Shown here: piece by piece, positions 7,244 through 14,650 of the stretch
Numbering within the stretch: position 1 is the first letter of the stretch
Layout of the letters: the number at the start of each line of letters is the position of its first letter
Source: Desmonostoc geniculatum HA4340-LM1
GTDB lineage: Bacteria; Cyanobacteriota; Cyanobacteriia; Cyanobacteriales; Nostocaceae
Length of the DNA stretch: 38,758 bases
Direction of reading: 5' to 3'
NCBI GenBank assembly: GCA_019359545.1
Contig: JAHHHB010000067.1
Span: 1-38,758, forward strand
The notes under the pieces: generated by a model
Told to the model about the DNA's origin: nothing
Database searches by the model: none
Seen by the model: only the letters and a program-made list of their open reading frames with translations
Position numbers and translations under genes: made by a program

Positions 7244-8035
7244 ATGCTACTGAGTAGAGAAACCACAGAATTTTACTTAAAAGACTTGGAAACACCTTTA
7301 GGTCAAGCCATTAATTTAACACTTGCCGCTTTGGTGCTAATTTCATCAGGAATTTTTGTGGCAGAAACTTATAATATTCCTGATTATGTCCGCTTTCAGT
7401 TGAAAGTCGCTGATACTGCGATCGCTATCATTTTCCTGGTAGAATATTCACTCCGTCTATGGAGTGCGGAAAATAAAATTAAGTATATTTTTAGTTTTTA
7501 TTCGATTATTGACTTAATGGCAATTTTACCATTGTTTTTAGGAATAGTGGATATCAGCTATATCCGCCTACTGCGATGGTTTCGGATTTTACGATTAATC
7601 AGATTTATAGATAGAAAATTTTTATTCGCCAGTATCAGCACTGAAGATGGCATGATTTTTGCGCGAATATTATTTACATTATTTGCAATTGTTTTTGTTT
7701 ACTCCGGCTTAATTTATCAAGTTGAGCATCCCGTTAATCCTGAAAAATACGCTACGTTTTTGGATGCATTTTATTTCTCTGTTGTCACAATGACAACTGT
7801 AGGATTTGGCGATGTGATTCCCATTTCTGAATTAGGACGCTTGTTAACAGTACTGATGATTTTTACAGGAATTGCGCTGATTCCTTGGCAAGTGGGAGAT
7901 TTAATTAAGCAAGTGGTGAAAACAGCTAATCAGGTAGAAACAGTGTGTTCAAATTGTGGTTTGGCTTTTCACGATGTCGATGCTGTGTTTTGTAAAAGCT
8001 GTGGAACTAAGTTACCTAGTCGAAAGGTTAATTGA
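7244..8035 (+). CDS. Voltage-sensor potassium channel with C-terminal zinc ribbon
   Basis: Six-transmembrane ion channel subunit. S1 and S2 lie around 24-42 and 54-72, S3 around 84-100. The S4 helix carries Arg at every third position (R108, R111, R114, R117, R120), the arrangement of a functional voltage sensor. S5 spans about 138-158, the pore loop gives TVGFGD at 185-190 (K+ selectivity filter; Phe replaces the common Tyr), and S6 about 198-216. After S6 comes a short linker and a zinc ribbon with C235-x2-C238 and C250-x2-C253. The ribbon replaces the usual ligand-binding (RCK/CNB) regulatory domain. The start ATG at 7244 has no clear Shine-Dalgarno. Confidence 0.9.
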   Translation: MLLSRETTEFYLKDLETPLGQAINLTLAALVLISSGIFVAETYNIPDYVRFQLKVADTAIAIIFLVEYSLRLWSAENKIKYIFSFYSIIDLMAILPLFLGIVDISYIRLLRWFRILRLIRFIDRKFLFASISTEDGMIFARILFTLFAIVFVYSGLIYQVEHPVNPEKYATFLDAFYFSVVTMTTVGFGDVIPISELGRLLTVLMIFTGIALIPWQVGDLIKQVVKTANQVETVCSNCGLAFHDVDAVFCKSCGTKLPSRKVN

Positions 8036-8052
8036 GAGATGCTTTACATAAC

Positions 8053-8213
8053 AGGGAGTAGGGAGTAGGGAGTGGGGAGTGGGGGAAGTGTGGGGGGAAA
8101 GATTTCTTCCCCATCCCCCCACACCTCCCACACCCTTGGATTTCTCACAAGTGAGAAATCCAGGCTTAAGGCGTGGGTTCCCTACTCCCTACTCCCTCTC
8201 CCCTACTCCCTCT
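8053..8213. repeat. Opposed STRR tracts with internal hairpin
   Basis: GGGAGTA/GGGAGTG heptamers (8053-8085) face complementary CCCTACT heptamers (8180-8213). Between them GGATTTCTCAC-AA-GTGAGAAATCC (8138-8161) is a perfect 11-bp hairpin. The whole block may fold as a long hairpin after the channel gene. No gene is seen in 8036-8600. Confidence 0.65.
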
Positions 8214-8222
8214 GAATAAATA

Positions 8223-8315
8223 TAGGACTTACGCAAAAGTACACGCTGTAGGGGCAATTCATGAATTGCCCCTACGTGAAAATAAGGGTTTTGGCTATTG
8301 TTTGCGTAAGTCCTA
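8223..8315. mobile_element. MITE-like element, TAGGACTTACGCA termini (93 bp)
   Basis: Ends TAGGACTTACGCA (8223-8235) and TGCGTAAGTCCTA (8303-8315) are identical to those of the element at 2831-3008. Its interior carries a perfect palindrome at 8249-8276 (GTAGGGGCAATTCA plus its reverse complement), of the same style as 15469-15496. A lone extra half-end (ACGTAAGTCCTGG) follows at about 8323-8335. AT-rich sequence without recognisable content fills 8336-8600. Confidence 0.65.
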
Positions 8316-8600
8316 ATAATTTTACGTAAGTCCTGGCTAGATTTAGAAACCCATTTTTTTAACAAGTCGGTAATTTGGGTAAAAAGTTGTGTTTAATTAA
8401 CTGCCATTACACTCTATAATAATTTAATTTTTACCTTCTAAATAACTTCTTAATGTCGATTTAACTTATATAAATCTCAAGCAAAAAGTTTAGATGATAA
8501 TATGCCCAAAACCCTGCACTGAATGTTTCAATATAAGTGCGTGTAGTTCACGGTAAAATAATCTTTCTCTGGCAAGCACTCAAGAAAGAGAATATAACCA

Positions 8601-9446
8601 ATGTCTAACCTCAACTTGATTTCAGAATATAAAAGCTTTGGTGGTAAAGTCGGCTTTTACAGTCATTCCTCCTCAAGCTGTAACGGTGAAATGCGCTTTT
8701 CCATCTATCAACCACCACAAGCAACTAAACAATCCGTGCCAATTCTCTATTTTCTCTCTGGTTTGACTTGTACAGAAGAGAATTTTATGGTGAAGGCGGG
8801 AGGAGTGCAGCGCTTTGCAGCTGAGTATGGTTTGATACTGGTTGTACCAGACACCAGCCCGCGGAATACTGGTATTCCGGGTGAAGATGATGACTGGGAC
8901 TTTGGCACTGGTGCAGGGTTTTATGTTGATGCGACAGAGGAACCGTGGTGTCAATACTACCAAATGTATAGTTATGTTGTTGACGAATTACCTGTTTTAA
9001 TTACTGCAAACTTCCCAGGTAAAGCTGATAAACAAGGTATTTTCGGTCATTCAATGGGGGGACATGGGGCGCTAGTCTGTGCAATGAGAAATCCAGAACT
9101 CTACAAATCAGTATCAGCTTTTGCACCTATTACTGCACCTATGCGTTCTCCTTGGGGTCAAAAGATTTTCAATACTTATCTTGGCAGCAATCAAGAAAGT
9201 TGGCGGGCTTATGATGCTAGTGAATTAGTTAAGAAAGTAAGATATCACAGTTCGATTCTCATTGACCAAGGCACGGCTGATAAATTTTTAGCTGACGAAT
9301 TATTTCCAGAAGTGTTTGAACAAGCTTGTGCAGATGTGAACCAGCCCCTACAGTTACGTTACCAAGAAGGCTATGACCACGGTTATTATTTCATCTCTAG
9401 TTTTATTGAAGATCATATTCGCCACCATGCGATCGCTTTATTATAG
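8601..9446 (+). CDS. frmB: S-formylglutathione hydrolase
   Basis: Hydrolyses S-formylglutathione to formate and glutathione, the second step of glutathione-dependent formaldehyde detoxification in the cytosol. It is an alpha/beta hydrolase (esterase D family) of 281 aa, the usual size. The nucleophile is S151 in GHSMGGHGAL; D227 (DQGTADKF) and H260 (YDHGYYF) complete the triad. LSGLTCTEENF near residue 52 supplies the oxyanion region typical of the family. The ATG at 8601 follows an AAAGAGAA purine stretch. Its pathway partner frmA lies about 8 kb downstream on the other strand, so the two are not an operon here. Confidence 0.95.
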   Translation: MSNLNLISEYKSFGGKVGFYSHSSSSCNGEMRFSIYQPPQATKQSVPILYFLSGLTCTEENFMVKAGGVQRFAAEYGLILVVPDTSPRNTGIPGEDDDWDFGTGAGFYVDATEEPWCQYYQMYSYVVDELPVLITANFPGKADKQGIFGHSMGGHGALVCAMRNPELYKSVSAFAPITAPMRSPWGQKIFNTYLGSNQESWRAYDASELVKKVRYHSSILIDQGTADKFLADELFPEVFEQACADVNQPLQLRYQEGYDHGYYFISSFIEDHIRHHAIALL

Positions 9447-9627
9447 AAATTTGCAAGTACCTGATAATTTCGATGTGCAACTAGCTCCAATTTCGTTGAT
9501 CGCTTTGATACCCATCCATTTTATTAAGTTACGAACAAACAATGCGATCGCAATTTACCTGTAAAGCTGTTACGATCGGATAGTCGAGCCTATCATTAAA
9601 TTAGAATTGTTCGGGAGACTCCAAAGC

Positions 9628-9858
9628 ATGAGTGAAACTGCCCAAAAACTTAAACTCGAACTTTCTCAGCTTTCTGCAAAAGAACGTGCTGAAATTGCCT
9701 ACTTTTTAATTCATTCTCTAGATGAGGGTATAGATGATAATCTAGAAACTGCTTGGGATACGGAATTAACCCAACGGTTGGAGGATATTAATCGCAAAAC
9801 AGCTATTGGAGAACCATCATCTCAAGTTTTTTCTGAGTTACGAGAAAAGTATTCGTGA
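9628..9858 (+). CDS. Type II antitoxin, addiction module component (RelB/StbD-like)
   Basis: A 76-residue protein matching the addiction-module component family (TIGR02574-like) that neutralises RelE/ParE toxins. The N-terminus is helical (ETAQKLKLELSQLSAKERAE), followed by the characteristic acidic centre (LDEGIDDNLETAWDTEL) and a C-terminal arm ending FSELREKYS. ATG 9628 is chosen over the upstream TTG at 9607 because CGGGAG precedes it and family members begin at this Met. The toxin GTG start overlaps the stop (GTGA), giving tight coupling. Such pairs usually repress their own promoter. Confidence 0.87.
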   Translation: MSETAQKLKLELSQLSAKERAEIAYFLIHSLDEGIDDNLETAWDTELTQRLEDINRKTAIGEPSSQVFSELREKYS

Positions 9859-10136
9859 AGTTTATTGTTATCCATACCGAAGCTAGAAAAGAGCTTGATG
9901 CTGCAATAGGTTACTATGAAGCTCAAAAAGTAGACTTGGGACTAGATTTACTGTCTGAAGTGGAAAAAGTTATCCTTAAAATTCAGCAAAACCCCAATTT
10001 AGGAACCCCACACAAGATTGAAGGAATACGTCGTTATGCTATTCAACGTTTTCCCTATCTGATTTTTTATACTGAGCTTGAAGAAGTTATTTGGGTTATT
10101 GCCATCGCCCATAGTAAACGCAAACCGAATTACTAG
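9855..10136 (+). CDS. RelE/ParE-family toxin
   Basis: A 93-residue toxin of the RelE/ParE superfamily. Features seen: N-terminal HTEARKELDAAIGYYEAQ helix region, central NPNLGTPHKIEGIRRYAIQR, and FPYLIFYTELEEVIWVIAIAH, the beta-sheet core that ends at a conserved His-Ser-Lys-Arg-Lys tail. RelE members cleave ribosome-bound mRNA and ParE members poison gyrase; the sequence alone does not decide between them. GTG start overlaps the antitoxin stop by 4 nt. It completes a toxin-antitoxin pair between frmB and glgP. Confidence 0.87.
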   Translation: MKFIVIHTEARKELDAAIGYYEAQKVDLGLDLLSEVEKVILKIQQNPNLGTPHKIEGIRRYAIQRFPYLIFYTELEEVIWVIAIAHSKRKPNY

Positions 10137-10222
10137 AAACAAAGAAATATTGAAATTTAATAAAAAAAGACTCTGCTTTTAGTAATACCTTTTGGTGTTT
10201 GGGTTAGTTAGATTTTGCCATT

Positions 10223-10269
10223 TTTATCAAACAGAATTCAGGAGTCAGGAGTCAGAATTCAGAATGAAT
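10223..10269. repeat. STRR block TTTATCAAACAGAATTCAGG...
   Basis: Heptamers CAGGAGT and CAGAATT preceded by TTTATCAAACAGAATTCAGG. The same longer block, including its non-repetitive left part, recurs at 26101-26147, so a unit larger than the heptamers has been copied. The rest of 10137-10460 is AT-rich with no gene seen. Confidence 0.7.
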
Positions 10270-10460
10270 ATAACTGTTATCAAGACATATCAATAATTTT
10301 AGTTACTACTTGTTAGTATTTAAACAAATATTAACAATAGCATAAAAAAGTTAAAATAATGTCAACGAATTTGATAGAAAAAAATATCAAAACTGTCCAA
10401 AATTGGGGATAATTTTGAGAAGACGAAAACAATAAACACCATTTACTTGGATAAGGTTTG

Positions 10461-10538
10461 ATGTCGATAAACTGCTCTGACTTCAGGGGAGGATTCATAA
10501 ATGAAGACTCCGGTGCCATAAACCTGAAGAAGAAGTGA
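10461..10538 (+). CDS. Candidate 25-codon leader ORF upstream of glgP
   Basis: ATG at 10461 opens a frame of 25 sense codons ending AAG AAG AAG TGA, with a possible AAGG ribosome site just upstream. The peptide starts MSINCSDFRGGF and ends GAINLKKK. It overlaps, in another frame, a six-codon ORF MKTPVP (10501-10521) that has the much better Shine-Dalgarno AGGGGAGG at 8 nt. Whether either is translated is unknown. No similarity is recognised. Confidence 0.25.
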   Translation: MSINCSDFRGGFINEDSGAINLKKK

Positions 10539-10597
10539 TTGGGAGCAGATGATGAGCGAAATAGAGAAAAAGTTAAGCGCGAGGACATGGATTTAGT
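10472..10597 (+). promoter_or_regulatory. Structured mini-ORF leader of glgP
   Basis: Nested complementary segments are visible: CTGCTC (10472-10477) with GAGCAG (10543-10548); CTTCAGG (10481-10487) with CCTGAAG (10523-10529); GGAG (10488-10491) with CTCC (10508-10511); TTCAT (10494-10498) with ATGAA (10501-10505). Between the last two helices, GA (10492-10493) faces GA (10506-10507), a tandem G-A mismatch like those in kink-turns. The SD and ATG of the six-codon ORF MKTPVP sit inside these helices. A third small ORF, MMSEIEKKLSARTWI (10549-10596), ends one base before the glgP ATG. This looks like a cis-acting leader; the ligand or signal is unknown. Confidence 0.45.
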
Positions 10598-12811
10598 ATG
10601 GTTAACAGCAGTGCAATCACCCCAGCACGACGCTTGAGTGAAAAGTTACCTTTACCGCTCAAACGTTTAGCAGATTTGGCTTATAACTATTGGTGGAGTT
10701 GGAGTGGCGATCGCGTTTCTTTATTCCAAACCATCGATCCCCAAGAATGGGAACGCTGCGGGCATAACCCAGTGGCGATTTTAGAGTCCGCAAGCTACGA
10801 GCGTCTCACCCAATTAGCAGAAGATCCATTCTACCTCAAGCAGATATCCGCCCTCGCGCGTGAATTTGACCAATATATTAAACAGCAAGATACTTGGGTC
10901 AGTGGAGTTGCACCGCAAGTATCCAAAGAACGCCCCATTGCCTATTTTTGCGCGGAATTTGGCATCCACGAATCCCTACCCGTTTACTCTGGTGGCTTGG
11001 GGATTCTGGCTGGGGATCACCTGAAATCATCATCGGATTTAGGTGTACCGATGGTTGGTGTGGGCTTGTTGTATCGCCAAGGTTATTTTCGGCAACGCTT
11101 GAACCGCCACGGTTGGCAAGAAGATTATTATATTGATAATCCCTTCCAACAGATGCCCCTAGAGTTAATTAAAGATGACCAAGGGGAAGCGGTGACTATC
11201 CAGCTACAAGTCCGGCAGCGGTTTGTGAAAGTGCAAATTTGGCGAGTGCAAGTCGGGCGAGTGACATTATATTTATTAGATAGCGATCGCAACGATAACG
11301 ATCCCATTGACCGCTGGCTAACAGGACACCTATACGGTGGTAACTTAGAAACCCGCATCGCTCAAGAAGTTGTTTTGGGTATTGGTGGTGTCCGTGCTCT
11401 GGATGCCTTGGGAATTCAACCTTCTGTCTATCACCTCAACGAAGGACACGCTGCATTTTGCACCTTGGAAATTGCCCGCTTAGAAATTGAGCGCACTGGC
11501 AAATCCTTCTACGACATCGAAGCCAAGGTGCGGAATAGTTGTGTATTTACTACCCATACCCCCGTTCCCGCCGGTCATGATGTCTTCTCCCCCGATTTAA
11601 TTGACTCCTTCTTTGCCAGCTACTGGCCGCAATTGCGACTTTCCCGCGAGCAATTTTTGGCATTGGGTGCAAGGCGACTGGGCGACCCTTGGGAACCCTT
11701 TGGGATGACCGTTTTGGCGCTGCGGATGTGTCGGGCTTGTAATGGCGTGAGTGAATTGCACGGTCAAGTTTCCCGTAAGATGTGGACAGTTCTGTTTCCG
11801 CAGCGATCGGAAGATACAGTACCAATTGGTTACATTACCAATGGCGTTCATGCACCCACTTGGACTGCACCTCTGTTGGCTGACTTATACAATGAGTATC
11901 TGGGAGAAGACTGGAAAACTCATGCTGTCGATCCCAACATGTGGGCTAAAGTTGACGAAATTCCCGATGAGGAACTGTGGTCACGACATCTCATCCTCAA
12001 AGAACGATTGATTGCTTTCACCCGTTATAAAGTGAAGAAATCACGGGAATTGCGTGGCGAAAATCAGCAACTCATTCAAGCAACTGACAGCTTACTCGAT
12101 CCCAATGTATTAACCATTGGATTTGCCAGACGCTTCAGCCCTTACAAACGTGGGGATCTGATTTTGCGTGACGCTCAACGGGCATTAAAGATTTTTGGTA
12201 ATGCTCAACGTCCAGTACAAATTATCTTTGCAGGAAAAGCCCACCCAGCGGATGAAGAAGGCAAGCGGATTATCCAGCGGTTAATGGAATGGTGTCACAA
12301 TTCCGGTATTATTAACCGAGTCGCCTTTATTGAAGATTACGACATTTACACTGGACAAAAATTGGTGCAGGGTGTGGATGTTTGGTTGAATAATCCCCGT
12401 CGTCCCCTGGAGGCTTCTGGTACAAGTGGACAAAAAGTCTGCTTTAACGGCGGTCTTAATTGCAGCGTTCTTGATGGCTGGTGGTGCGAAGGTTATCAAG
12501 CTGGTAAAGATGGTAAAGGAATTAACGGTTGGGCAATTGGTGAAGATGCTCATACTAGCGACCAAGAATTGCAAGATCGGATTGATTCGCGATCGCTTTA
12601 TCAGTTGTTAGAAGAAGAAATCGTTCCTTTATACTATGACCAAGATGCCCAAGGCATTCCCCACCGCTGGGTACAGATGATGAAAACGTCCATTAAGACA
12701 AATGCGCCGTTATTCAACACTGACAGAATGATTGCTGACTACGTTTCACAAGTCTATGTCCCAGAGATTTCTAAAAGTGTGGAACCAATTTTAGGAAAAG
12801 TTCTGCTTTAG
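10598..12811 (+). CDS. glgP: Alpha-glucan (glycogen) phosphorylase, GT35
   Basis: Phosphorolytic release of glucose-1-phosphate from glycogen in the cytosol. It belongs to the short alpha-glucan phosphorylase group (TIGR02094-like), with an N-terminal DUF3417-type segment (LADLAYNYWWSWSGDR). Catalytic-domain landmarks: EFGIHESLPVYSGGLGILAG, HLNEGHAAF, THTPVPAGHD, ITNGVHAPTW, FARRFSPYKRGDL, and the PLP-lysine segment EASGTSGQKV with Lys at about residue 613, where most relatives have Met before this Lys. Length 737 aa is within the range of this group. The start ATG lies one base after a small ORF, suggesting reinitiation; a GAGGA at 10581-10585 is a distant ribosome site. Confidence 0.93.
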   Translation: MVNSSAITPARRLSEKLPLPLKRLADLAYNYWWSWSGDRVSLFQTIDPQEWERCGHNPVAILESASYERLTQLAEDPFYLKQISALAREFDQYIKQQDTWVSGVAPQVSKERPIAYFCAEFGIHESLPVYSGGLGILAGDHLKSSSDLGVPMVGVGLLYRQGYFRQRLNRHGWQEDYYIDNPFQQMPLELIKDDQGEAVTIQLQVRQRFVKVQIWRVQVGRVTLYLLDSDRNDNDPIDRWLTGHLYGGNLETRIAQEVVLGIGGVRALDALGIQPSVYHLNEGHAAFCTLEIARLEIERTGKSFYDIEAKVRNSCVFTTHTPVPAGHDVFSPDLIDSFFASYWPQLRLSREQFLALGARRLGDPWEPFGMTVLALRMCRACNGVSELHGQVSRKMWTVLFPQRSEDTVPIGYITNGVHAPTWTAPLLADLYNEYLGEDWKTHAVDPNMWAKVDEIPDEELWSRHLILKERLIAFTRYKVKKSRELRGENQQLIQATDSLLDPNVLTIGFARRFSPYKRGDLILRDAQRALKIFGNAQRPVQIIFAGKAHPADEEGKRIIQRLMEWCHNSGIINRVAFIEDYDIYTGQKLVQGVDVWLNNPRRPLEASGTSGQKVCFNGGLNCSVLDGWWCEGYQAGKDGKGINGWAIGEDAHTSDQELQDRIDSRSLYQLLEEEIVPLYYDQDAQGIPHRWVQMMKTSIKTNAPLFNTDRMIADYVSQVYVPEISKSVEPILGKVLL

Positions 12812-12855
12812 GGAACAAGTAGTTAGGGAACTCCAAAAAATAAATTATTCCCGTT

Positions 12856-12985
12856 CCGGGGACTTCCAAGAAATTAATTACCACTACTTGTGGGGTGGAC
12901 ATCTTGTCCGCCCTTGGCTTGGGGCGGGCGAGACGCCCACCCCACAAGAAGTAGTTAATTATTTTTTTATTTGCAAGTTCCCCGG
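12856..12985. mobile_element. MITE-like long inverted repeat after glgP (130 bp)
   Basis: Left end CCGGGGACTT and right end AAGTTCCCCGG bracket an imperfect long inverted repeat: CCACTACTTGTGGGGTGG on the left matches CCACCCCACAAGAAGTAG on the right. The centre holds GTCCGCC/GGCGGGCGAGACGCCC GC-rich hairpins. It begins about 45 nt after the glgP stop and may end that transcript. There is no coding capacity. Confidence 0.5.
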
Positions 12986-13037
12986 CCGTTGATAAGTAAG
13001 TCAACCTAATTAAACATAATTACAGATAATTAGAATC

Positions 13038-13220
13038 TTGAAAGTCACAGAAGTTAAAGTTCGACCTTATCACTCAGATGATGAACAACAGGTTATCGAG
13101 TTGTGGCATCAATGCAATTTAGTTGTCCCTTGGAACGACCCGAAACGTGATATCGAGCTAAAGTTTCAATTTCAACCACATCTGTTTTTAGTAGCAAAGG
13201 AAAGGTATTTAGAAGACTGA
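13038..13220 (+). pseudogene. GNAT acetyltransferase, 5' fragment only
   Basis: The 60-residue product matches only the N-terminus of small cyanobacterial/proteobacterial GNAT (YpeA-like) acetyltransferases: VRPYHSDDEQQVIELW, then NLVVPWNDPKRDIELK and PHLFLVA. Family members are about 140-150 aa and carry the acetyl-CoA motif (Q/RxxGxG/A) after this point; here a stop comes first and no continuation is seen in 13221-13331 in any frame. The initiator would be TTG at 13038. It appears to be a truncated remnant, although a tiny expressed protein cannot be excluded. Confidence 0.65.
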
Positions 13221-13331
13221 ATTCACTAATTGTAAAAAACCAGTTTTGTTTTGTTTGTCTCTCAACTTGTCTTTTATAAACTATATTCCAAAACTCAAAT
13301 AAGTTTGCAATGTGAATGGCAGTACCCTCTT

Positions 13332-14273
13332 TTAAGAACGAATCAACATTGGGTCATAAATTTGGCACTCTTGAACGCCATACTTGCCCAGAATTAAGCT
13401 AGCGCTATCGAGGTCGTTGTCTGTGCCACTAAGGATAAGTATGTAGTTGCCTTGCTCAATTTGCTCGTTGTAAAAGCGTGCCCACTCATCTGGTATTCCT
13501 AGCCTCACAGCGTCAAAGCGATCGCTTAAAGTAACACCTGTCGATCCAATCAATTGAGGAAAGTCTTTGGAAATTAAAGAAATTTGAGTTACTGGAAAAC
13601 CTGCAACAAGCATATCGTTAATTGTCGCTTCAGCATTATCTATGCGATCGAAGTAATTAATTGCATACTTGGCCAGAATTCCACTTTTATTAGGAATGGC
13701 AGTAACAGAAGTTGTTGTAGTCAAATAATTTGTACTTCCATACTCACTGTTAAGATGCTCGTAAATGCCGAACTCTTCAATACCCCAATGCTGTAAAATT
13801 GCTTCTACTTGAGCAATTTCTAAAGATGTACAATCGACAATTATTAAATAGTGTCCATCCTCTACTCGCTCGTTATATGCTCTAGCTTGCTCTTCCGACA
13901 TTCCCCAACCAACTAATGCACCAGCAAAAGTCCCAGTAGCAGCACCAATACTTGCTCCCACAAGGGTTGTAACCAAAGCAGTTGCCGCTGCCCCAGCCAG
14001 CATTATTGGCCCGACTCCAGGGATTGCTAAAGTCCCAAGACCTACCAATAAACCAGTCAAACCACCAACAGCACCCCCTGAAAGTCCTCCTACTGTTGCA
14101 CCTTCGTCAGCTTTATCACCATTAGCAATGTCATAATTGGGGTCTGCATTCTGTACAACTACAGATACTTTCTCCATCGCCAAACCAGAATCTTTCAATT
14201 CATGTAGTGCCTGTTCTACATTTCGACGATGAGTAAATACACCTATAACGCGTTGATTTTGACTTAAAATCAT
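13332..14273 (-). CDS. YflT-like general stress protein with glycine-rich membrane segment
   Basis: 313 residues with two copies of a ferredoxin-like YflT/general-stress-17M unit: RVIGVFTHRRNVEQALHELK near the start and YFDRIDNAEATINDMLVAGF around residues 205-225. Each unit is followed further on by a paired motif (SEEQARAYNERVEDGHYLI and DEWARFYNEQIEQGNYIL). Between the units, residues about 60-120 are Gly/Ala-rich and hydrophobic (GGLSGGAVGGLTGLLVGLG), resembling glycine-zipper membrane helices. The ATG at 14273 is chosen because AAGGAG lies 6 nt upstream; the longer TTG start at 14312 lacks this. Biochemical function is unknown; relatives are stress-induced. It stands alone. Confidence 0.82.
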   Translation of the reverse strand: MILSQNQRVIGVFTHRRNVEQALHELKDSGLAMEKVSVVVQNADPNYDIANGDKADEGATVGGLSGGAVGGLTGLLVGLGTLAIPGVGPIMLAGAAATALVTTLVGASIGAATGTFAGALVGWGMSEEQARAYNERVEDGHYLIIVDCTSLEIAQVEAILQHWGIEEFGIYEHLNSEYGSTNYLTTTTSVTAIPNKSGILAKYAINYFDRIDNAEATINDMLVAGFPVTQISLISKDFPQLIGSTGVTLSDRFDAVRLGIPDEWARFYNEQIEQGNYILILSGTDNDLDSASLILGKYGVQECQIYDPMLIRS

Positions 14274-14650
14274 TATTACTCCTTGGTAGCAGGGAAAATT
14301 AGTTACCTGCAAATCTAATATTTCAGCACTTGTAATCTTAAATACAAATTTGTTTAACTGGAATTCATCTTAAGTAGTAAGATATACCTCTAAATGCCGC
14401 GATCGCTACGTCCTTAAGACTTAATTAACTCCTCCATGCGAACAATTTCTCACTGTAAAAATCAGTGGGTAAGTCCCTATGACTGTACTATTGTGATTGA
14501 ATCAAGCTACAGTTTTTGTAGGTAAGAGTAATCCTGTTGCTGTCTCTCGAATGCTGATTATCTCGTTAACATAAGGGGCATGTGAACAAGGAAAACTTCT
14601 GTTTTAGGTTCTGGAAGCGATAAAATCAAAAATAAATTTATGCTGTGTTT
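14274..14650. other. Intergenic region without recognised content
   Basis: Divergent spacer between the YflT-like and the first Uma2 gene. Only the AAGGAG site at about 14279-14285 (minus strand) and one HIP1-like GCGATCGC at about 14399-14406 stand out. No tRNA, repeat array or credible ORF is seen. Confidence 0.6.

Noticed and set aside
10331..10588. 85-codon minus-strand frame upstream of glgP
   Set aside because: Low-complexity Phe/Ser composition, no ribosome site, and it lies opposite the structured leader.
11550..11851. Minus-strand frames inside glgP
   Set aside because: They are shadows of a well-supported gene with complete family motifs.
14407..14560. Possible 29-codon ORF (MRTISHCKNQ...)
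   Set aside because: The upstream CTCCTCC is anti-SD in orientation, so no initiation signal supports it.
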